A stretch of DNA of 64,000 nucleotides from Candidatus Dadabacteria bacterium. GTDB lineage: Bacteria > Desulfobacterota_D > UBA1144 > Nemesobacterales > Nemesobacteraceae. The position numbers and the translations under genes are program-made. How positions within the stretch are numbered: position 1 is the stretch's first letter; every line of letters begins with the position of its first letter. Under the pieces are notes generated by a model that saw nothing but the letters and a program-made list of their open reading frames with translations, ran no database searches and was not told where the DNA came from. The stretch spans positions 76,497 through 140,496 of the forward strand of contig JAPPFE010000016.1 in the NCBI GenBank assembly GCA_028823955.1, written 5' to 3'. Shown here in pieces: positions 7,801-16,329 of the stretch.

Positions 7801-9906
7801 ATCCTCCAGGCTGAACACTCCTGCTGCCTGCGCCGCCGCCAGTTCCCCGACGCTGTGCCCCAACACTATGCTGGGACGAACTCCTACGCTCGACCAGAGC
7901 GCCGTGAGCGCGCACTCGAGGGCATAGAGGGCTGGCTGTTCCCACGCCGTATCGCCCAGATCGCCCTCGCCGCCCCCGAACATCACGTCGAGCAGCGAGG
8001 TGCCCCTTTCGTCCCGAAACACCTCTTCACAGCGGTCAAGAACCGCCCGCGCCACCGGCTCACGTTCGTAGAGAGCCTTTCCCATGCCGGTCCATTGGCT
8101 TCCTTGCCCGGTATAAGCGAACGCTATCTTCGTCGGCGTTTGCGGCCCCGGACTCTCGCCCGCATTCTCCAGCGCTTTCAGCCCCTCCCGCAGCGACCCG
8201 GTATCCCGAAACACCACGCCCGCACGATGATCAAAATGGCTCCTCCCTACGCCTGCAGTCCACGCCATGTCCGAGAGCAAGGGTTCTGCTGAGGCGTTTT
8301 GGGAAGCAAGATCCTCTGGATGTTCATCCAGCCACGAGAGGTAACGCTTCGCAAGTTCCCGGAGCGCGTTCACCGATTTTCCGGACAGCGGCAGCAAACG
8401 GGTTTCGCGCCTCTTTAATTCTTGCTCCGGCAACGGCAAACTCTCCACGGCCTCCGGCAGAGAGACTGTCACCGCCTGGGCTGAGCCCGCAAGCTCATTC
8501 TTTCCGTAGGGCAATCCCCCCGGGGCGATGTATTCTTCCACCACTATGTGGGCGTTCGTCCCGGATATCCCGAAGGAGTTTACTCCCGCCAGTCGCGGCC
8601 GTCCGCCACGCTGAGGCAAGTCCATCATGGACGAAGTAACTTTCAAGGGCAGTTGGTCCCAATCGAGGCTAGGGTTGGGGGTCTGGAAGTGCAGATGCTT
8701 CGGAATCACTCCGCGCTGCATCACCAGCACTGCCTTGATCAGACCGGCGATTCCGGCAGCCGACTCGAGGTGGCCGATATTGGTCTTTACGGAACCGATC
8801 AAAAGAGGACGATCGGCTTTGCGTCCTTTGCCGTAGACAGCGGAGACGGCGTCGATCTCAATCGGGTCGCCTACAGCTGTTCCAGTCCCGTGTGCCTCCA
8901 GGTAATCCACATCCGAAGCAGGAACTCCGGCATCGGACAGGGCCGCTTCCATCACCTGTTCCAGTGCTGGGATGTGCGGTACGGTCAGTCCGGTGCTGGC
9001 CCCGCCGTTATTCACCGCCGAGCCTCGGATCACACCCCAGATCCGATCGCCATCCTCCTCGGCCTCGCTGAGGCGCTTCAGGATAACGACGCCGCAACCT
9101 TCGCCGCGCACGTAACCGTTCGCAGACTCATCGAACGTTTTGCACTGCCCGTCTGGAGACAGCATCATCGCATCCGCACGGAGTTCGAATATACGACTGT
9201 TCAGGATAGCCTGCACACCGCCCGCAATGGCCAGATCCGCCTTGCCCTGCTGCAGGTCCGCCACCGCGTCGTGGACCGACACCATGGACGACGCGCACGC
9301 GGCGTCCACTGCCTTCGCCGGTCCCATGAGGCCCAGCACGAAAGAGACCCGTCCGCTGGTACCGTTCAGGTTCGTGCCGCTCAGAGCATAGAGACATGAG
9401 GCGGCATCGGCAGGTTTCCTTGACTCCACTACCAGCATCCTGTATTCGTCGTTGCTGATCCCGGTGTATACCCCGGTGCGGCTGCCCCTCAGCCGATCCG
9501 GGTCCATGCCCGCATCCTCGAGAGCCTCCCAAGTGGTTTCCAGCATCATCCGCTGCTGTGGATCCAGCAACTGGGCCTCGACCGGAGAAATGCGAAAGAA
9601 CCCCGCGTCGAACTCCTCGATTCCGTCGACATAGGCACAGAAACGACAGGCCTTGCTCGGAATCTGTCCATCGGGGAAAAGCTCGTCCATACGCCCGATG
9701 CCGGAACCCGGGACGCCCTCCATCACTGTATTCTGGCCGGCTTCAAGCAGGCGCCAAAAGGCCGGTATACTCGGTGCGCCGGGGAACCGGCACCCCATGC
9801 CCACGATCGCTATCGGTGGACCGAATCCAGATTTTTCCTGTTTCTGAGTTTCAGAGTGGGGCTGTGATTCCCCGGAAGAATCGCAAGATTTGTTTGACTT
9901 CGTCAT
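4711..9906 (-). CDS. Type I modular polyketide synthase (KS-AT-DH-cMT), 3' truncated
   Basis: A large multidomain synthase for a reduced, probably C-methylated acyl chain. Domains in order: ketosynthase (about 30-460) with Cys204 in DAACASSM, His339 in EAHGTGT and His379 in KTNIGHLE; acyltransferase with GHSVGE and the AFHS motif typical of malonyl-CoA use; dehydratase with HRVFGRVIAP and DGCFQ; C-methyltransferase with EVGAGTG near residue 1500. Sequence typical of a PKS ends near residue 1680. The last 50 or so residues are antisense read-through of the permease gene, and the expected ER, KR and ACP domains are missing. ATG at 9906 has GGGAGG nine bases upstream. The domain order resembles single-module PKSs of sponge symbionts that make methyl-branched fatty acids. 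As it stands, without an ACP, it cannot work alone. Confidence 0.9.
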   Translation of the reverse strand: MTKSNKSCDSSGESQPHSETQKQEKSGFGPPIAIVGMGCRFPGAPSIPAFWRLLEAGQNTVMEGVPGSGIGRMDELFPDGQIPSKACRFCAYVDGIEEFDAGFFRISPVEAQLLDPQQRMMLETTWEALEDAGMDPDRLRGSRTGVYTGISNDEYRMLVVESRKPADAASCLYALSGTNLNGTSGRVSFVLGLMGPAKAVDAACASSMVSVHDAVADLQQGKADLAIAGGVQAILNSRIFELRADAMMLSPDGQCKTFDESANGYVRGEGCGVVILKRLSEAEEDGDRIWGVIRGSAVNNGGASTGLTVPHIPALEQVMEAALSDAGVPASDVDYLEAHGTGTAVGDPIEIDAVSAVYGKGRKADRPLLIGSVKTNIGHLESAAGIAGLIKAVLVMQRGVIPKHLHFQTPNPSLDWDQLPLKVTSSMMDLPQRGGRPRLAGVNSFGISGTNAHIVVEEYIAPGGLPYGKNELAGSAQAVTVSLPEAVESLPLPEQELKRRETRLLPLSGKSVNALRELAKRYLSWLDEHPEDLASQNASAEPLLSDMAWTAGVGRSHFDHRAGVVFRDTGSLREGLKALENAGESPGPQTPTKIAFAYTGQGSQWTGMGKALYEREPVARAVLDRCEEVFRDERGTSLLDVMFGGGEGDLGDTAWEQPALYALECALTALWSSVGVRPSIVLGHSVGELAAAQAAGVFSLEDGMRFAAARGTLLSETEPGTMAAVFATPARVASTVEELNESSDSVGLSISADNGTHQVVSGPIAEIEAISKRFESEGVRVRRLNTARAFHSALVEPALDMLEASLDNVAVEPPSLTVVSNLTGQVVEPGQALDGAYWRQHAREKVAFARGVQTLAELGVDLVLEIGPRPILATMTRSAWPDSVETPAPMVLSSLRPPSGESPASADGADFTQAVAEAYQAGLPIRFEGLFAGEARHRISLPSYPFQRERHWLDSKRKQRSGVGHPLLGVRHESATGEVTFETEVFQSDPEWLSDHRVFGRVIAPGALYGAMAASVSLTEESGAVVVEDIQLLNALVFPKEDSENGTGDEGRKVQVVLDSSERPNSRRVQIFSKGSGEDWTAHVEGHISQGAPMPEAGSRIDLESLKTPLSPIDVADYYRARAGTGINLGPFFRTLGKVWSRPGEALGEISFPEALGRNELDVHPLLLDGCFQVVAAARNPGGIEEETTYLPFGWERLWLADRLPDRLFCHVRMSEVSQGTETEQDEPPEVWNGELRIYDPNGVLLGGLSGYMVKRATRAALLSAGEGVNELLYEVVWRERTLPPGMLSADFLASQATVAARSGLLSDYLADEGVTPKDRSALLTDLERWSRSCALETLEKLGWEREVGVTVDSEELRQRLNVVEEHKKLFRRTLEMLAKSGVLEEVDGDFVVRIGPGDPLPDEMPPDTEEFATRMAELYPHGLTEIGLFRRSGNALADILLGRADPLTVLFSSGDPTPGDLYLKAPVARAANRLLRETVQTLVEGLPDGRHLRVIEVGAGTGSATAAILPELPEGRFDYMYTDISAGFFAEAEARFGGEEASIDYRMLDIEKDPVEQGFDSHGYDLVIASNVLHATRYLDETLAHCRRLLAPSGQMVALENLRGMGWMDLTFGPLDGWWRFADAYRPQHALVEPAVWRRVLADVGFEEIEVLGLEESDSTGMPDKGVIVARGPAEVTEKPDASAAGRAVSAPWIPPALPQLRTAQRMPAHPPGLPRIDPNRWAAPSRLSA
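4855..4872. other. Junction between truncated permease and truncated PKS
   Basis: Two unrelated genes in convergent orientation both lose homology at this point. Family-like permease sequence ends at RRWR on the plus strand, and PKS-like sequence ends around EVTEKP on the minus strand. No transposase, repeat or tRNA is visible at the join. It is either a deletion breakpoint or an assembly chimera. Confidence 0.7.
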
Positions 9907-10200
9907 CGAAATCTTCCTCCCAAGATTATGAACTGATGGCTCTATCCGTTACCTCAGCCTGAACTGTTTCCGTCTTGTAAAACGGTTTTCAGCTCACCAC
10001 TGGCTTTGATAGTTCTCTTTCGGAAAAGTTTAGCATAGGGATGGACAGGGAACAAAGCTCTTCTTCGCTCATGCCACGACTATCTCACGCTAAATACAGG
10101 CGGCAGTTTTATTTAAGATTTGCGGGCGGGATGAGGGGTGCACGACACGCTTGACGTCCCTGCCTGCTGCATGGACGAACGCAAGGTCAACTAGAGGGTC
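9907..10200. other. Intergenic region upstream of the PKS gene
   Basis: About 290 bases between the divergent PKS start (with its GGGAGG ribosome-binding site at the left edge) and the end of lolA. I see no convincing gene, repeat or strong promoter. This is the right-hand border of the G+C-rich accessory block. Confidence 0.5.
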
Positions 10201-10860
10201 TCAGGGAAAAGTCTCCATTTTTGCCCCCTTCGGTTTTTTGAAACTGAAAAACGAATCGGCAATGCCGAGGTTAACTTCCGGGGTACCCAGTTTTATGACC
10301 GTAATGTTTCCGAAGATATCGCCGATTATGATTTCTCTTAGCATGTAGGTCTTGGGGTCGACTGCTATCGTTACCTGCTTTGACTGCTCCCGGTTTTTCT
10401 GTTTCAGGTCAAGGAGGACATTCCCCCGCTCGTCCGCGCTTCCGGCAGCCGGTCGGACATCGAAAAGGCGGTCAAGATCCTCCAGTATGGAAATGATGGT
10501 ATAGGAACCGAGAGAGTCTGCCCAGACGCTTTCAATTTCCATCTCGGTTGCCTGGTTCTCCCGGCTGTCGAAATACCAGACCTTCTTTCCGTCAGAAACA
10601 ATCGTATCTTTCCATGGCTCTTCGTACTGCCACTTCATCATCCCGGGTTTTTTGAACCACACCTTGCCCGAGGAAGCGATTTTCTCATCGAGGTCCTTTA
10701 TCCGGGTCACCTGGGTGAATGGAGAGCTGAGGTCGTTTATCGAAGCGTATTTTTTCTGGATGCCGCTTACAACAGTGCTTGGGTCCTGGGTCCTCGCGGG
10801 CTGCGCGGTAAAAAGAAGGGAGGTGGCGAAAAGCGCTGCCGCAAGCGCGATTTTTCTCAA
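10201..10860 (-). CDS. lolA: Outer-membrane lipoprotein carrier protein LolA
   Basis: A periplasmic chaperone that carries lipoproteins from the LolCDE exporter to the outer membrane. The N-terminus is a clear signal peptide (MRKIALAAALFATSLLFTAQ). The mature part shows the LolA pattern: FTQVTRIKDLDEKIASSGKVWFKKPGMMKWQYE in its first half and repeated aromatic beta strands ending in IADSFFSFKKPKG. Length, 219 residues, is normal. Its start overlaps the ftsK stop by four bases. The gene shows that the cell has an outer membrane with lipoproteins. No LolB or LolCDE gene lies in the window. Confidence 0.93.
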   Translation of the reverse strand: MRKIALAAALFATSLLFTAQPARTQDPSTVVSGIQKKYASINDLSSPFTQVTRIKDLDEKIASSGKVWFKKPGMMKWQYEEPWKDTIVSDGKKVWYFDSRENQATEMEIESVWADSLGSYTIISILEDLDRLFDVRPAAGSADERGNVLLDLKQKNREQSKQVTIAVDPKTYMLREIIIGDIFGNITVIKLGTPEVNLGIADSFFSFKKPKGAKMETFP

Positions 10861-13055
10861 TCCGAGTTTCCCCTGTCCGCTTTAATCATGTTCACGTAGA
10901 CTTCTCTCGGTTTGCCGGCGGCTCCCTGAGGACCTATAAGACCTTCTTTTTCCATTGTCTCAACGATCCTGGCCGCGCGGTTATATCCTATCTTGAGCCT
11001 TCTCTGTATCATGGAGATGGATGCCTGTCCCGTTTCGGCTATTATGCCGAGCGCGGTTTCGTAGAGCTCGTCTTTTTCGTCTTCGCTGACTCCCGCGCTC
11101 TCATCGTCCGGGTCGTCTTTTGTTATCTCTTCTATGTAGACCGGGTCTGCCTGGGACCTTAGAAAATCCGTTACCCGTTTTCTTTCATCGTCGGATATAA
11201 GCGCGCCCTGCAGTCTTAAGAGGTTGCTCCCACCGGATGCGAGAAAAAGCATGTCTCCCTTTCCGAGCAGGGTCTCAGCTCCCCCGGTGTCAAGAATGAT
11301 TCTTGAATCCACTTTTGAAGATACGAGAAAGGATATGCGCGCCGGGAAGTTAGCCTTTATGAGTCCCGCCACCACGTCCGCCGAGGGGCGCTGTGTGGAG
11401 ACTATTATATGAATTCCCGCCGCCCTGGCTTTCTGCGCGAGCCTTATTATCGAGTCCTTGACATCGCTCGGGGAGACCATCATCAGGTCGGCGAGCTCGT
11501 CTATGATAACGACTATGTAGGGAAGCCACCTGAGCTGTTTTTCCTCGATTTCAAGCGCTTCAAGCTTCCTGTTATAGCTGTCTATGTCCCTTACCCCTTC
11601 CTCGGAGAGCATCCTGTATCTGGAATCCATTTCCCCGACCAGCCACTTAAGGGCGGCCACGGCTTTTTTCGATTCGGTTACCACCGGGTGGAGCAGGTGG
11701 GGAATGTCTTCGTATATGGAGAGCTCGAGCATCTTCGGATCTATCATTATCATCTTGAGCTCATAAGGGGTCGCCCTGTAGAGCAGGCTTGTGATTGCGG
11801 CGTTTAGGAGCACGCTTTTGCCCGAACCCGTAGTTCCGGCGATCATAAGGTGCGGGGCGGTCTGAAGGTCCATGTAGCGCGGTTTTCCGGATATGTCTTT
11901 TCCGAGGGCGATGGTGAGCATCGATTTTTTCTCCATGAACGAACTGCTCTCGAAAAGTTCCCGCAGCACCACTATCTCCCTGCTTTCGTTCGGCACCTCT
12001 ATTCCGACCACGTCCTTTCCCGGTATGGGGGCTATGATTCTTATGCTCAGCGCCTTAAGACCCATTGCCAGATCACCTTCAAGGGACGATATTTTGTTTA
12101 TTTTTATTCCCGGGGCGGGCTTGTATTCAAACATCGTGATAACCGGGCCGGGACGTATTTCCATGATCTTTCCGGTTACTCCGAAGTCCGCAAGCTTTTC
12201 CTCGATCAATGTGGCCTTCCGGTACATGGCCTCCTTGTCTATCTCTACCGACGTGTCGATTTTCGGGTCAAGCAGATCAATTGAGGGGAGGGAGAAGTCA
12301 AGCCATTTGCTCTCGGGCGCGGCAGGGGACGGCTCGTCTTTCTTGTCGGGTGCGGGAGGAGTGAAGACTATCTGTGGTTCCGTGTCGGCTTGTTGCTTGT
12401 GTTCTGTGGCCGTGGTTTTTGCCGCCCTGGGGGTCGCCTTTGGTGCGTCTTGCTTCTTTTTTCCTCGGGTGCCCCTTCGTGCGGCAGCGCGTCTCAGCGC
12501 ACCGATCGGTGCAGAAATTCCTTTTAACACACCTGAGAAGAGAAGGCGGATGATTTTCACTACGGTGGCGATCTTGGTTTCCGTTGCTATTATCACGGAG
12601 ACGAATATGACGATTATGGCGATAATGTATGTTCCAAAGGTCCCCAGGATGTTTTGCGCGAATTCCCTGGAGATCGCAAGACCCAACCATCCCCCGGCCG
12701 GCGAGTATCCCAGAAGGGAGCTTTTTCCGTAAACAAGCCCCAGCAGGGTGGTCGAGGAGAGAAGGAAAATAATCGTGGAGAAAAGCTTCCAGTATATTTT
12801 CTGGGCGGGCCGCTTTCTCAGGATCACATAAGACGCGTAGAACATCAACACGGGAAATACGAAGGAAAGCGTCCCGAAGGAGCTTCCAAGGGAGTGCGAC
12901 ACGTAAAGGCCAGTGCCTCCCATTGCGCCTTTTACGTCGATTTCAAGAAGGTTGCTGAAAGCCAGAAGACTTACGAAGGTAAATACGCCGAGGGCGAAGA
13001 AAAAAACCGCCATCACATCTACAAATACGCCTTGAGTGTCCTTGCCTTTCTCCAT
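10857..13055 (-). CDS. ftsK: DNA translocase FtsK
   Basis: A septal DNA pump that clears and decatenates chromosome ends at division. The first 190 or so residues hold four hydrophobic segments (the membrane anchor). A Lys/Ala/Pro-rich linker of only about 100 residues follows, much shorter than in E. coli. The motor domain has Walker A GTTGSGKSV and Walker B VVIIDELADLMM. The C-terminal winged-helix gamma domain (SMIQRRLKIGYNRAARIVETME) is the part that reads KOPS and contacts XerD. At 732 residues it matches the compact FtsK/SpoIIIE type. It forms an operon with lolA downstream, by a four-base overlap. Confidence 0.96.
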   Translation of the reverse strand: MEKGKDTQGVFVDVMAVFFFALGVFTFVSLLAFSNLLEIDVKGAMGGTGLYVSHSLGSSFGTLSFVFPVLMFYASYVILRKRPAQKIYWKLFSTIIFLLSSTTLLGLVYGKSSLLGYSPAGGWLGLAISREFAQNILGTFGTYIIAIIVIFVSVIIATETKIATVVKIIRLLFSGVLKGISAPIGALRRAAARRGTRGKKKQDAPKATPRAAKTTATEHKQQADTEPQIVFTPPAPDKKDEPSPAAPESKWLDFSLPSIDLLDPKIDTSVEIDKEAMYRKATLIEEKLADFGVTGKIMEIRPGPVITMFEYKPAPGIKINKISSLEGDLAMGLKALSIRIIAPIPGKDVVGIEVPNESREIVVLRELFESSSFMEKKSMLTIALGKDISGKPRYMDLQTAPHLMIAGTTGSGKSVLLNAAITSLLYRATPYELKMIMIDPKMLELSIYEDIPHLLHPVVTESKKAVAALKWLVGEMDSRYRMLSEEGVRDIDSYNRKLEALEIEEKQLRWLPYIVVIIDELADLMMVSPSDVKDSIIRLAQKARAAGIHIIVSTQRPSADVVAGLIKANFPARISFLVSSKVDSRIILDTGGAETLLGKGDMLFLASGGSNLLRLQGALISDDERKRVTDFLRSQADPVYIEEITKDDPDDESAGVSEDEKDELYETALGIIAETGQASISMIQRRLKIGYNRAARIVETMEKEGLIGPQGAAGKPREVYVNMIKADRGNSD

Positions 13056-13114
13056 TTCCTAAATTCTGAAATAAAAATCCTCCCCGCTCGGGCGAAATAA
13101 AACCCCCTTGCAGT

Positions 13115-14572
13115 CTAAAACGCGATTGCGGCGAGAAGAGTGTTTGAGGCCTGAGCTGCTAGATCCCATGACAAGAAAGGAAATATACCGAAAAAAACCG
13201 TGACTGCGGTAAGCACCGCAATTGTAGCCCCCGAAAGCGGTTTGTTTGCGCTTGCCCCGTAACTGTCTTCCCTCATAAACGCGTAGACGAGCACCTTGAG
13301 GTAGTAGTACGCGGAGATTACGCTTGCTATTATTCCTATTACTGCAAGCGGCGTCAGATTGGCGTCGACTGCAGCTAAAAACACCCTGTATTTCCCGAAA
13401 AATCCTATAGTCGGCGGAATTCCCGCAAGCGAGAACATAAATACTCCAAGCGCGAGCGATGCCGCCGGTTTTCTGCTCCAGAGTCCCGATATCCTCTCGA
13501 AAGTGTCACAATCGTCTCCCTCCCTGCTCGCGTAGGCGAGGATTCCGAAAGCTCCGAGGTTCATAAAAGTATAGGCAAACAGATAATAAAGAACGCTCCC
13601 GCTTCCGACCGAAGAGTCTGAGAAAACTGCCGCTACCCCGACGAGGGCGTATCCAGCGTGTGCCACACTTGAGTAGGCAAGCATTCTCTTCACGCTTTTT
13701 TGATATATGGCGGCTATATTTCCCACTACCATGGTCAGCACTGCCGCAATCTGCACCGCGGCCGTCATGTAGTTTTCAAATCCCGGAGCGGAGCCGAGAA
13801 ATATTCTCAGCAGCAGCACAAAAGCCGCCGCTTTTACCGCAACGGACATGTATCCCGTAACCGTGAGGGGAGCTCCGTCGTAGATATCGGGCACCCACTG
13901 GTGAAGCGGCACGGCTCCTATCTTGAAAATAACTCCCACTGCCACAAAGGCGGCTCCGCAGACATACATCGGCAGATTCCCCGGACTTTTTAGAATTTCC
14001 TCCAGAAAAGTGGAACCGGTAGCCCCGTAGAGAAGGGCGATTCCAAAAAGCAGCACCGCGGAAGAGAAGCCTCCCAGAACAAGGTATTTTACGCCTGATT
14101 CTGTAGAGTCGAGGGATTTGCTTCTGAATCCCGAGAGTATGTAGACGGCGATTGACATGATTTCGAATCCCACAAAAAGCGTCATGAGTTCGACCGAGGA
14201 GGCGAGAACCATCATCCCGCTCGTGCAGAAAAGCACAAGCGCGTAGAACTCCTCAAGCCATTGCGTGCGTCCCTCGAGGTGATCTTTTGAAAACAGGATA
14301 GTCGCAAGCGCCGCCAGAAGAAAAAGGGAGTTGAAATAGGCGGAGAAGGAATCGATTACCAGCGCGCCGGAGAACGCGGAACTTTCGCCGGAGAACCTGG
14401 AGAAGTTAAGGATGAGGGAGAGCACGGTTCCTGAGATCGCGAGGAGAAAAAGCGACCCCGTCCATCTTTTTTTCAGAATCGGGGCGCAGATGAGTATGAG
14501 CATGGCGGCGAGTATGAGTACGCACTCGGGAAGGATAGCCAGCGTGCTTTCAAACAGAACCTGCATATTCAT
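13115..14572 (-). CDS. nuoN: NADH-quinone oxidoreductase subunit N
   Basis: An antiporter-like membrane subunit of complex I with about 14 hydrophobic segments. The proton-channel region includes VGFEIMSIAVYILSG with its membrane Glu, and a Lys/His-containing stretch GAVPLHQWVPDIYDGAP, both typical of NuoN. The sequence KRMLAYSSVAHAGYALVG is another family landmark. It stands alone, far from nuoABCD and nuoF, and no nuoL or nuoM lies next to it. This is unusual because nuoN normally ends the nuoA-N operon. Confidence 0.95.
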   Translation of the reverse strand: MNMQVLFESTLAILPECVLILAAMLILICAPILKKRWTGSLFLLAISGTVLSLILNFSRFSGESSAFSGALVIDSFSAYFNSLFLLAALATILFSKDHLEGRTQWLEEFYALVLFCTSGMMVLASSVELMTLFVGFEIMSIAVYILSGFRSKSLDSTESGVKYLVLGGFSSAVLLFGIALLYGATGSTFLEEILKSPGNLPMYVCGAAFVAVGVIFKIGAVPLHQWVPDIYDGAPLTVTGYMSVAVKAAAFVLLLRIFLGSAPGFENYMTAAVQIAAVLTMVVGNIAAIYQKSVKRMLAYSSVAHAGYALVGVAAVFSDSSVGSGSVLYYLFAYTFMNLGAFGILAYASREGDDCDTFERISGLWSRKPAASLALGVFMFSLAGIPPTIGFFGKYRVFLAAVDANLTPLAVIGIIASVISAYYYLKVLVYAFMREDSYGASANKPLSGATIAVLTAVTVFFGIFPFLSWDLAAQASNTLLAAIAF

Positions 14573-14632
14573 AGTCGCGTCTCTCCCGGCATATGCAGCC
14601 TTCTCCGGGTCTCGGTTGTCTTTTTCATTACA

Positions 14633-15100
14633 TCAGTCGGGGTCTTTAAGCACTTCGAACTTTCTTTCTTCGAACTGAAAATCTTGCTCGTCAATGTACC
14701 ATACTCTCGCGTCGGCGAGTTTCCCGCGGTTTACCGAGAAAATTATATACGCCCATCCGGGCGATGCCACCTGCCTGTCCGTCTCTGAAGGTACCGAAGG
14801 GTGGTCCGGGTGCGAGTGGTATATGCCGAGAATCTCAAGACCGTTCTCCCTCGCCCACGAGTCTGCCTCTATGTAGGAACGCGGATCAAGCTCGTAACGG
14901 TCCTTTAACCGCTTGCTGTCAATGTCTGCTGTTTCCTTAAACGCTGTTTCGGATTTGTCGTCAGCGACCAGATTGGCGCATTTGCGAAAGTGGGTGACGG
15001 TATCTTCTTTCCCGATCATTACTCCGCACACCTCGTAAGGGTAACCGGATTCTGCGTCCCGTGTCATGCCCAGATAGGCCGATCTGTATATCTTTACCAC
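14633..15100 (-). CDS. JAMM/MPN-domain metalloprotease of a sulfur-transfer cluster
   Basis: A 155-residue Mov34/MPN-type zinc peptidase. The JAMM motif is complete: Glu23 in YEVCGVMIG, His95 and His97 in IYHSHPDHPS, and Asp108 in SETD. In the mycobacterial CysO-CysM-Mec pathway such a protease releases newly made cysteine from the C-terminus of a sulfur-carrier protein. The GTG start at 15100 overlaps the stop of the cysteine synthase gene by seven bases, so the two are translationally coupled. The substrate here is open because the neighbouring carrier is TusA-like and does not end in Gly-Gly. Confidence 0.88.
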   Translation of the reverse strand: MVKIYRSAYLGMTRDAESGYPYEVCGVMIGKEDTVTHFRKCANLVADDKSETAFKETADIDSKRLKDRYELDPRSYIEADSWARENGLEILGIYHSHPDHPSVPSETDRQVASPGWAYIIFSVNRGKLADARVWYIDEQDFQFEERKFEVLKDPD

Positions 15101-16035
15101 CAGAGTCCTTCGCTCAGGTACCTTCTGCCCGAGTCGGGAAGAATCGTCACGAGCACTCCTTCTTTCAGTTTTTTCGCGTACTCAAGCGTTACGCAGACCG
15201 CGGCTCCTCCCGAGTGACCTACGAATATTCCCTCGGTATCCATCAGCCGCTCCATCATTTCATACGCTTTCTCAGTCGAGATAAAGACAGTTTCGTCGGC
15301 CGCTTCCTCGTCGTATATGCCCGGAACTATTGAAGTGGGCATATGTTTCATGCCCTCAAGTCCGTGAAGACTCTCTTCTGGCTGAATCGCGATTATCTTT
15401 ATATCGGGGTTGTATTCTTTAAGCCTTTTCCCGGTCCCCATGAAAGTCCCCGATGTGCCGAGTCCCGCAAGAAAATGGGTCACGGCACCCTTTGTCTGCT
15501 CCCAGATCTCGGGCGCAGTCGTCTCGTAGTGAGCCAGGAGGTTGTTAATATTGTTGTACTGATCCGGCATGAAATATTTCTCGGGATTATCCGCTTTCAG
15601 CTTGTGAGCAATTCTTATCGCTCCGTCGGAACCTTCAAGGGGGTTTGAGAAGGTTATTTTCGCTCCGTAGGCCTCGATCGCTTTTTTTCTCTCGGTGTTT
15701 ACGTTCTCAGGCGTTACGATTTCAACCTCGTACCCCAGTGCGGCCCCCAGCATCGCGTACGCGATTGCTGTATTCCCGGAAGAGGAGTCCATAATGACCT
15801 TGTCTTTTGTGAGCTCGCCGGAGCGGATGGCTTCTAGGATCATTCTGCGGGCGGGGCGGTCTTTTATTGAACCTCCCGGGTTAAACCACTCGGCCTTTGC
15901 GTAAATACTGACTCCGGGAGAGCATTCCTTTGCCGTCTCGGAAAGTTCCAAAAGGGGGGTGTTGCCTATAAGGTCAACCACCGATTCGACTCTTGAACCT
16001 CCGGCAGCGGAGGTTCCGGGTTCGGATCTATACAT
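15094..16035 (-). CDS. cysM: PLP-dependent cysteine synthase (CysM type)
   Basis: A beta-replacement enzyme that makes cysteine from an activated serine (O-acetyl- or O-phosphoserine) and a sulfur donor. The PLP lysine is Lys58 in NPGGSIKDRPA. The phosphate-binding loop GLGTSGTFMGTG and the Asn-containing SSSGNTAIA loop are present. The C-terminus, SGRRYLSEGLWW, resembles the mycobacterial CysM type, which accepts sulfide from a protein carrier. It sits between a TusA-like gene (one-base overlap) and a JAMM protease gene (seven-base overlap), supporting a protein-bound sulfur route. Length is 313 residues. Confidence 0.92.
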   Translation of the reverse strand: MYRSEPGTSAAGGSRVESVVDLIGNTPLLELSETAKECSPGVSIYAKAEWFNPGGSIKDRPARRMILEAIRSGELTKDKVIMDSSSGNTAIAYAMLGAALGYEVEIVTPENVNTERKKAIEAYGAKITFSNPLEGSDGAIRIAHKLKADNPEKYFMPDQYNNINNLLAHYETTAPEIWEQTKGAVTHFLAGLGTSGTFMGTGKRLKEYNPDIKIIAIQPEESLHGLEGMKHMPTSIVPGIYDEEAADETVFISTEKAYEMMERLMDTEGIFVGHSGGAAVCVTLEYAKKLKEGVLVTILPDSGRRYLSEGLWW

Positions 16036-16274
16036 TAGCAGCGCTCGATGATTACCTTGTGGTAGCGGCCTTCTTCTTTCTCTATGGAGAGAACCCTGTG
16101 ACCTTCCTGTTCCACGCTTCTCGGGAGATTGGAGAGAGGTTCTCCTTCGCAGAGCCTTACTTCAAGGACTTCCCCGCGTTCCATCTGCTCAAGCTTGAGC
16201 TTGGTTTTAACAAACGTCATCGGACAGATGTAGTCAGTTATGTCTATTTTTTCCTTGCTCTGCGTGTTGTCCAT
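16035..16274 (-). CDS. tusA: TusA/SirA-family sulfur carrier protein
   Basis: A 79-residue small protein with the TusA signature around Cys17: YICPMTFVKTKLKLEQM, where the Cys-Pro pair carries a persulfide and the following helix has the conserved Lys and Leu. A second cysteine is the very last residue (IIERC), which is unusual. The end of the gene overlaps the start of cysM by one base. In this setting it is a likely sulfur donor for cysteine synthesis, although TusA proteins elsewhere serve tRNA thiolation or molybdenum cofactor work. Confidence 0.9.
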   Translation of the reverse strand: MDNTQSKEKIDITDYICPMTFVKTKLKLEQMERGEVLEVRLCEGEPLSNLPRSVEQEGHRVLSIEKEEGRYHKVIIERC

Positions 16275-16329
16275 TTTAAACTCTCGTGCGCGCGATTTCC
16301 CGTTAAGACTAACACAGTATGTGTTTTAC

